Shown here: positions 56,755 to 64,000 of the stretch, piece after piece
Layout: each line of letters begins with the position of its first letter
Numbering within the stretch: position 1 is the first letter of the stretch
From: Chrysomallon squamiferum
Lineage: Eukaryota; Mollusca; Gastropoda; Neomphalida; Peltospiridae
DNA: 64,000 bases
Direction: 5' to 3'
Assembly: GCA_012295275.1 (NCBI GenBank)
Contig: CM022678.1
Coordinates: 16,636,147-16,700,146, forward strand
Translations under genes and position numbers: made by a program
Notes under the pieces: generated by a model
The model's database searches: none
What the model saw: the letters and a program-made list of their open reading frames with translations, nothing else
What the model was told of the DNA's origin: nothing

Positions 56755-57130
56755 AAGAAATATTGCCAGCGTAGTATGATCTCTATTCTATATGCAGACA
56801 TGCGTCATTGTAAAATTTGAGAAAATGTTTATTTTTAAATCCGACAATCTCCACCACCTACAAGGAAACCCAAACTGCTTTGCGACCATAACCGACAGAA
56901 CATCCTGGTATTACTGGGAAAATATAAGTATTTTTTGTTTCTTTCTTCTTCGGCTGAAGCATTTAACATGTCAAGATACTGTGTTACTGATAGAAGAACA
57001 GATACCGGAAACTCGAATAACTTTCTCGCTCACGAATTTACAAGAATATTGACATATCCGATTCTCGCGGACGAAAGTTGAATTGAAAATATTCCCGATT
57101 ATAATTTTTCTGTTTGTTTATTGCAGACAG
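56755..57130 (+). pseudogene. Cassette C4, signal-peptide exon without start codon
   Basis: The upstream region resembles C1 and C3. At the start-codon position (57089-57091) the sequence is ATA instead of ATG, and one base is missing before the donor, which itself is intact (CAG|GTAAGTG, 57130/57131). It cannot make the signal peptide. Confidence 0.65.
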
Positions 57131-58550
57131 GTAAGTGTTTTATGAATTCTTTAAAAACGTATTTGAATCAGTGTGCTGCATTTCTGTCGAATGTCTGTAT
57201 GTGCGTAAGCACGTGCGTATTTTTTGTATCTTAAATATGTTAGAAACACATGTTTAAGGTGACATAAAATAATTTTATTCTAAAATTATTTAATTATTTT
57301 ATATTGTGTTGAAAATAATGAGAAAACTGAGCTAGGGAAACATCATATTCAGATAATTAAATTGTATACTTGGTAGTTAAGTATAAATGAATAAAATATA
57401 ATCCTAAATCCCACACAATATATAATATCTATGTATCTATCCATCTGTCTAGCTAGCTTTTTCTCTCTATATATGCAACATCTTTCAAATACACTTTGCG
57501 CCAAAATATACCTACATCTGATCAAGAAAGAAAACAAAACAATTATTGGCTGATCGGAATATTTGATATAAAAATACATATAGACGTATAATTTATTCCC
57601 AGTCATTTGAGGTCCTAAATTAAATATTTTTTCTTCTTTTATCTTCAAATAATACAATTTTATGTGTAGATATTGTACATATTAGATTCTCCAAAGTGCC
57701 TGGATTAGTAGTCCGTAATACAGTATTGAAAACATTTCGAAAAGTTTCTTCACTATTTCATAAATATGTCAGTAGAAAGAGCAATATTTTATATATCGTA
57801 TAACACAGTGAAATTGAAGCTAAATCAACTACGCAGTTAAACACTAAACACTCACCCGCCTTATGTGTGTACTCGCGTGCTTTTGTTTCTTTCTGAATTA
57901 GATGTATTTAATGTTTAGACCACGTAAAATAAAATAGTTCAATTTTATTGTGTTAAAAATAACCGTGAACCCTAATGAGAAAACTGTGACAGGGAAATAT
58001 AATATTAAAATCATTAAATTGTAAACTTGGTAGTGTACCAGCCTCAAAACATTATCACGCACCCAAAGTTTATCACCAAATAGAATTAAGAGTATACAAT
58101 CATACATTTTTGTTGATTTATGCAAAATGTATGTTTGTTAATTACAATGAACGTTGCGTTAAGCATAGTGATTCGGGATTCGTTAGTTAACAACTTAATA
58201 TCAACTATTTCTGTAGTACTTGAAGAAGTCAGTTATGGAGATCAATGTAGAATTTAAAATACACATGCTTTTCTGCAATCAGGACAAATTTTTCCATTTT
58301 ATTATCCACATAATGTATAAATTTAGTCATTTGTATGATAATCCTTAATAAATCCTTCTTGAATTGTAAATAGTATATCATTTCAATGTACAACTTTAAT
58401 GACTTATTTAACACAGAAGTAAAAATAAATGTAATAGGTCTTTAATTTTCCCCCTCTCCAGTCAATTTAATCTTAACTAACAAGACTGAGTACAGTTTAA
58501 AAATATCTACCCGATGTCTTTATATCGGTATCGATGACCTCATCACGAGA

Positions 58551-58862
58551 AAAGGAAATATTTTCCGGCCTGACACGACTTATATTCTAAATATAGACAT
58601 GTGTCATTGTACAAATATGAAAAAACATGTTTGTTTTTAAATACGATCTATTCGCCATGGCGTACAAGGAAACTGAAACTATAGATAGGGGCCGAAGCGA
58701 CTATAAACGACATTCGTTATAGAAGTTTTGCAAAAGTTTAAGTAATTTTTGTCATTTTATTTTTCTTCCTGAAAAGTATTTGAAATATCCGATTCACGCA
58801 GACGGAATCTTAATTAAAAATGTCCCCAGTAATAATTCTGCTGTTGCTTTTATCTGAGACAG
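58551..58862 (+). CDS. Orphan signal-peptide exon, cassette C5 (GC donor)
   Basis: The coding part is 58820-58862: ATG then SPVIILLLLLSET, then G|GCAAGTG, where the donor is GC instead of GT. GC-AG introns exist but are rare. The upstream region belongs to the second cassette type, which begins AAATATTTTCCGGCCTGACACG as in C2 and C6. Confidence 0.5.
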
Positions 58863-59199
58863 GCAAGTGTGTTTGAAGTGTTTAAAAAGGTTTTCAGTGT
58901 GTGTATGTGTACTCTGTTTTATGTGTCAGGTGCGCTCATTGTTCGCTGTATGTGTGTACTCTCGAGTTTGTGTTACTTTCTGAATTAGACACATTTAATC
59001 TTTAGGCTACATACAATAAATTTGTTAAAAATAACCAGGAAGTATAATGAGAAAACTGTTACAGGGAAACATAATATTCAAATTGTAAATTTGGTAGTTA
59101 ACTATGGATAAATATAATATAACTCTAAATCATAAATAATTTATAATACAGAAAAATATAATCGTGTATACATAGACTCGGCTATACATTGTTTATAAA

Positions 59200-59421
59200 A
59201 AAAAATTGTTAATAAAACGTTTAGTTCAAATTAGACATGCTTATTTAAATTGCTATGGTGAAATTCTTTGTTTGCCTCTAACTATTTTACTTATTTTCAG
59301 TAAATGTATTTAACAACCCATAATTATGACTGATAGCTCATCAAAACGAAAGTGCAGACAAAATAGTGTTGAATATCTGAAGTATGGGTTTATTAGTTCA
59401 CCAAATAATAAGCAATGACCG
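59200..59421 (+). mobile_element. hAT transposase fragment, second copy
   Basis: Matches the complement of about 53960-54190, including the transposase start (MTDSSSKRKC, 59327 onward) and the sequence before it. It ends abruptly after SSPNNKQ. It is inserted between cassettes C5 and C6 in the opposite orientation to the larger element. Confidence 0.8.
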
Positions 59422-59483
59422 AATACAGTTTGAAAAGATCTAGGCGCGTCTTTGTACCGATATCCATGACCTCATCACGAGAA

Positions 59484-59880
59484 AAGGAAATATTTTCCGG
59501 CGTTACACGACTTATATTCTAAATATAGACATGTGTCATTGTACAAATATGAAAAAAACATGTTTATGTTTAAATACGATCTATTCCCCATCAGCTACAA
59601 AGAAACTGAAGCTATAGATAGGGACCGAAGGGACTCTAAGCGACTTACGTTCTAGAATTTTTGCAAAAGTTTAAGTATTTTTTGTCATTTTTATTTTTCT
59701 TCGTCTAAAGTATTCAAAATATTAAGATAATGTGTTAGGTATAGAAGATCAAATACTGAAACTTGATTAACTTTCTCGATGACGAATTCAGAAGAACATT
59801 GAGTTATTTGATTCACGCAGACGGAATCTTAATTAAAAATGTCCCGGTAGTAATTCTGCTGTTTGTTTTATACGAATACA
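59484..59880 (+). pseudogene. Cassette C6, frameshifted signal-peptide exon
   Basis: Type-two cassette. ATG at 59839 is followed by two codons and stops (TAG TAA) because a base is missing relative to C5, and the donor sequence is lost (GAATACAGGGAAAC). Confidence 0.65.
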
Positions 59881-60209
59881 GGGAAACATAATGTGAAAAC
59901 AATAAAATTTTAAACTTGGTAGTTCTGTATAAATAAATGAAATATAATTCTACATCCCACACAATTTAAAATATAAACAAAAAAATAATAGTTTCCACAT
60001 AGACTCGGCTGGGAAATATACGTAGATCTGTTTATGAGAAAACAACTATCGCCTAATCGGTATGTTTGGTATAAAATACACATGGAGCCGTAAAGTTTAT
60101 TTCCCGTTCTTAGTGTTCTTAAATTAAATAATTTAGATTTCTTCTTCAGACTTTTACTTTTTATATAATTAATTACCTTTTTGTTGTCGTTCTTTTAAAG
60201 ATTTTATAT

Positions 60210-60216
<7 letters not shown>

Positions 60217-60251
<35 letters not shown>

Positions 60252-60252
60252 G
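60217..60252 (+). repeat. (AC)n microsatellite
   Basis: AC tract within a segment (about 59930-60560) that is duplicated at about 61550-62130, where the AC tract lies at 61776-61810. Confidence 0.9.
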
Positions 60253-60879
60253 CACACTCACATCTATACACATATACATACTGAATATATAAGATAACCC
60301 AAACAGCCTATATTAGTAGTCTGTCATACACTATTGAAAAACTTTCATAAAATTTCTTCACTGTTTCCGAGAACAGATTCGTTTGTTAGTTATATCATTA
60401 GAAACAGCAATATTACATATGTAGTGATCCAAACACTGTGTAGTAGTTTGAAGCTATATTACTTTTTGTTAATTACAATCAAAGTCGCGTTAAGCATAAC
60501 AAATCAGGATTCACCAACTATGAACTTAATGACAATAATTTGATGGTAAGTGAACAAGTCAGTTATGGAGGTCATTGCAGACTTTAGAACACATTTTTCC
60601 TGTGTACACCGCACAAAACTTAGTCTCCTCATGTGTAAACTTAGTCGTTTTAACAATAGTCCTTCCTTAATGCTGCTTGAATTTCAAGTAGTGTATCAAT
60701 TGAATATTTAATCTCTTGTTAAACACAATAGTAAAAGGAAATCTAATGTGTCTGTAATTTTCATAAAAACCCTCCAATTAAATCTTAATTAACAACACTG
60801 AGTATAATATAGAAATATCTGGGTGCTGTTTTCTGTTTTCTTCTTTTTTTCTGTAGTAGGGACGTCTTTACACATAGGA

Positions 60880-61040
60880 CGTATCCTTTTTGTTTAAAGC
60901 CGAGGTCGTTATCCTTTTCCCTAGGGACATCAGTACGCGTTTGACTGTCTCTTGTTGGCGGTTTGCTTTTTGGGGTAGATTGCTGGCTGCAGTGTCGAAT
61001 TTAGAATTGGTGAGGCCCTAAGCTATAGAAAGGCGTGAGG
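60880..61040 (+). repeat. Duplicate of the segment preceding the RPTP EGF exon
   Basis: The stretch with GAGGTCGTTA, CATCAGTACGCGTTTGA and GAGGCCCTAAGCTAT matches 42890-43025, which lies directly before the EGF exon. Here the similarity stops at AAGCTATAGAAAGG and no EGF exon follows. Confidence 0.7.
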
Positions 61041-61774
61041 CCTCCCTTCATTTTTTCTTTCATTTATTCTTTTTAATTTTGTCCAGCTGGTGTCAGAAAA
61101 CTTGAAACTTTATAAGCCTTTTAAGAGCAAAGTGAAAAAATAAAAATCTAAAAATATTGCATAGTTTTAAAATCTTTTTGTGGGGTTCCTTCCTCAGTTG
61201 ATCCATGGTTTCTTTAGCGTGTATCGGATTCGCGGTGTCGGAGGAGATATTTGTTTCAAATCTGATTTTGAAAATCCGAGGAAAGACGACTCTAAGTCCG
61301 GTAATTCTAATCACATGGAATTTAGTGACAATTCGTACAGTGGTAGTACATGCAAATTAGTATAAGACCTAATCTGGAATCTTCTTCGGGCCCAAAGCAG
61401 ACTGCGAGCCTCTAAGCTGTTGTCGTTTAGCTTGTAGCTAAATCCAGGACTTGCATTATGTCGAGCTTACATAACTGTTCATATCTGACACCCGTAACTT
61501 TTAATAATATTCAAATAATTACATTGTAAACTTGGTAGTTAAGTAAAATTAAATGAAATATAATTCTACATCCCACACAATTTAAAATATAAAGAAATAT
61601 ATAATAGTTTTAAAAATACATGGAGCCGTAGAATTTATTTCCAGTTCTTAGTGTTCCTCAATTTAATCATTTAGATTTCTTCTACAGACTTTTACTTTCT
61701 ACATAAATTAATTACCTTTTCGTTGTATTTTTTGTTGTCGTTCTTTTAAATAATTTATGTTTGTGTATACATAC

Positions 61775-61812
<38 letters not shown>

Positions 61813-62424
61813 TGAATATATAAGATAACCCAAAGAGCCTATATTAGTAGTTCGTCACACACTATTGAAAAACTTTCATAAAGTTTCTTCACTGTTTCCG
61901 AGAACAGACTCGTTTGTTAGATATATCATTAGAAACAGCCATATTTTATAAGTATTCAAAAGAGAGTGAAATTGAAGATTATAGCAATTACGCATCCAGA
62001 CACTGTGTAGAAGTTTGAAGTTATATTACTTTTTGTTAATTACAATCAAAGTCGCGTTAAGCATAACAAATCGGGATTCGCCAACTATGAACTTAATGAC
62101 AACAATTTTATGACAAGTGAACAAGTCAGTTATGGAGATTTTAGAGGAAAAGTTAAAACTTGTAACATTTAAAACGGCATATTTTACTTCTTTTCATACA
62201 TCAAAGCGATATTCTTTTCATTGTATCAATTTTGTAAATAAATGTGAAATAGAAAAAAATAATAATAAAAAAATAAATAAATAAATAGCAAAATCTTAAA
62301 TATATTGTTCCTCCCTTGCTTTGTGCGTGTAGGCCTATACGTACATGTATACATGTGTGTATGTATCTACTATACATGTAGGTATGAAGAAGTGCGTGTA
62401 CATTCGTAAGTACATACAAAGGGA

Positions 62425-62750
62425 AGTATTTCCAGTGTAGTATGATCTCTACTCTAAATACAGACATGCGTCATTGCAAAATATGAGAAAACGTTTATTT
62501 TTGTTCCATGACCTACAAGGAAACTGAAACTGCAAGTAGGACAGAAGCCATTATAAACGACAGCACATTCTACTTTTCTTTTAAAAATATATGTATTTTT
62601 TTTATTTATTTCTTCTTCGTCTAAAGTATATGTTAAGATAGTGTGTTACGAATAGAAGAACATATACTGGGAACTCGAATAACTTTCTCGCTGATGAATT
62701 TATTAGAACATTGAGATATACGATTCTCTCGGACGGAAGTTGAATTAAAA
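62425..62750 (+). promoter_or_regulatory. Upstream region of cassette C7
   Basis: Close relative of the C1 upstream region; similarity extends further upstream to about 62140 (matching about 39430). Shared blocks include TATTTCCAGTGTAGTATGATC and GACCTACAAGGAAAC. Confidence 0.5.
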
Positions 62751-62793
62751 ATGTACCCGGTAATAATTCTGGTGTTTGTTTTATCGCAGATAG
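62751..62793 (+). CDS. Orphan signal-peptide exon, cassette C7 (intact)
   Basis: ATG then YPVIILVFVLSQI and donor TAG|GTAAGTG. 43 bases, phase 1, as in RPTP exon 1. The intron after it keeps the AGGCCACGTAAAATAAA block (about 62941). Any downstream exons would lie beyond the gap or the window edge. Confidence 0.55.
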
Positions 62794-63069
62794 GTAAGTG
62801 TGTTTAATTGTTTAAATATGTTTTCAGTCTGCGCACGTGTGCTCTGCTTGTGTGTAAGGTGTGAGTGTGCGCTCGTGCTTGTGTGTATGTGTGTACTCGC
62901 GTGCTTGTATTGCATTCAGAATTAGATATATTTAATGCTTAGGCCACGTAAAATAAATCAGTTCAATTTTCAGTGATTTCTCTCTAAATTAGCTAATTTA
63001 AATATATATTTTTTGTCTTGTTCTTTTACCTGTTGTTTTTACATAATTTATTACTTTTTGTTTGTTTCT

Positions 63070-63105
<36 letters not shown>

Positions 63106-63146
63106 ATAATAATTTATATATATATATACATATATATGTTTTGAAA

Positions 63147-63346
63147 NNNNNNNNNNNNNNNNNNNNNNNNNNNNNNNNNNNNNNNNNNNNNNNNNNNNNN
63201 NNNNNNNNNNNNNNNNNNNNNNNNNNNNNNNNNNNNNNNNNNNNNNNNNNNNNNNNNNNNNNNNNNNNNNNNNNNNNNNNNNNNNNNNNNNNNNNNNNNN
63301 NNNNNNNNNNNNNNNNNNNNNNNNNNNNNNNNNNNNNNNNNNNNNN
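63147..63346. other. Assembly gap (200 N)
   Basis: Placeholder gap after a poly(T) and (TA) stretch in the intron-like part of cassette C7. Confidence 0.99.
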
Positions 63347-63499
63347 AGTCAAAGATATAATAAATTAAAAACAGATAAATAAATAAATAACAACAACAAC
63401 AACAACAACAATAATAATAATAATTTAAAAAATAATTAAAAAAAGGAAAACATTAAATAATTTGTTCCTTGTTACGAGTGTTCCTCCCTTACTGTGTGC

Positions 63500-63960
63500 A
63501 TGTAAGTCTATTTGTGATTCATACGTACATATACAAATACATGGATACATACATGGATACATACGTATATACATATATACAAACATATATATATGTGTAT
63601 ATATATATATACATATACAATCATACATTCATATAAATATGCATTAGATTCATACATACATACAAACATACTATATATAAATACATAGATACATACGTAT
63701 ATATATACATATACAATCATACATTCATATAAATATACATTAGATTCATACATATATATATACATACATATATATATATTATGTTTGTATGTATGTATAT
63801 ATGTATGAATCTAATGTATATTTATATGAATGTATGATGGTATATGTATATATATATACATATATACATATATATGTATGTATGTATGTATGTATATACG
63901 TATGTATCTATGTGTTTTTATATGTACGTATGAATCACAAAATGTACATTCATATGTAGA
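63500..63960. repeat. TA/TG/CA-rich region with direct and inverted repeats
   Basis: Contains a direct repeat (about 63606-63650 and 63705-63760, with ACAATCATACATTCATATAA) and an inverted repeat whose arms at about 63708-63757 and 63797-63846 match over about 50 bp with one clear mismatch. Confidence 0.8.
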
Positions 63961-63966
63961 TACAAA

Positions 63967-64000
63967 AGAAATACTGCCAGCGTAGTATGATCTCTATTCT
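63967..64000 (+). promoter_or_regulatory. Start of cassette C8, cut by window edge
   Basis: CTGCCAGCGTAGTATGATCTC matches the start of cassette C4 (56763-56783), so a further cassette probably continues beyond the window. Confidence 0.55.

Overview
The window is animal nuclear DNA: strongly AT-rich, packed with long microsatellites, with spliced genes and both LINE and DNA-transposon remnants. The tRNA-headed SINE-like repeats, the abundance of (TC)n, (TTA)n and (CTA)n tracts, and a tandemly duplicated receptor phosphatase locus fit a coleoid cephalopod, probably an octopus. That taxonomic call is inference. Two 200-N scaffold gaps interrupt it (23042-23241 and 63147-63346).

Layout. 1-10.4 kb: non-coding, AT-rich, with old diverged segmental duplications and a degenerate tandem repeat of about 85 bp. 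10.4-20.6 kb: complex repeats in + orientation. These comprise pyrimidine-rich minisatellites, pure (TC)n tracts and two copies of a roughly 1.8-kb unit that carries a tRNA-derived head. One head is split by a full-length NDUFA12 retrocopy with a matching target-site duplication, poly(A) tail and polyadenylation signal. 20.7-27.1 kb: a dead Tc1-type (DD34E) transposase and a dead Tx1/L1-like LINE on the minus strand. 27.1-38.7 kb: the same repeat family in the opposite orientation, including four nearly identical head-to-tail units of about 1.9 kb. The 10.6-38.7 kb region is therefore a large, imperfect inverted arrangement around the Tc1/LINE core.

39-64 kb: the locus of a receptor-type protein tyrosine phosphatase on the + strand. 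Its exons give a signal peptide (40099), cysteine-rich EGF-like repeats (to 43356), a transmembrane segment (43958-44057), a basic juxtamembrane exon, an acidic linker and one phosphatase domain ending at 48912. Splice phases agree from the EGF exon onward except for one missing base, in or near a G run, just before the catalytic P-loop. The 5' part of this gene (upstream region, signal-peptide exon and start of intron 1) recurs as seven cassettes plus an eighth cut by the window edge. Only one set of EGF, membrane and phosphatase exons is present. At least two of the extra cassettes (55438 and 62751) keep an intact start codon and GT splice donor, and a third (58820) has a GC donor. This array of orphan first exons is the most interesting system here.

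One cassette has had its upstream region split by two DNA transposons, a 458-bp Tigger/pogo derivative and a 2.5-kb hAT element with a broken transposase. Other notable structures are a 47-bp minisatellite with 8 copies behind a LINE 3' fragment (50.06-50.43 kb) and a near-perfect AT-rich hairpin at 63.7 kb.
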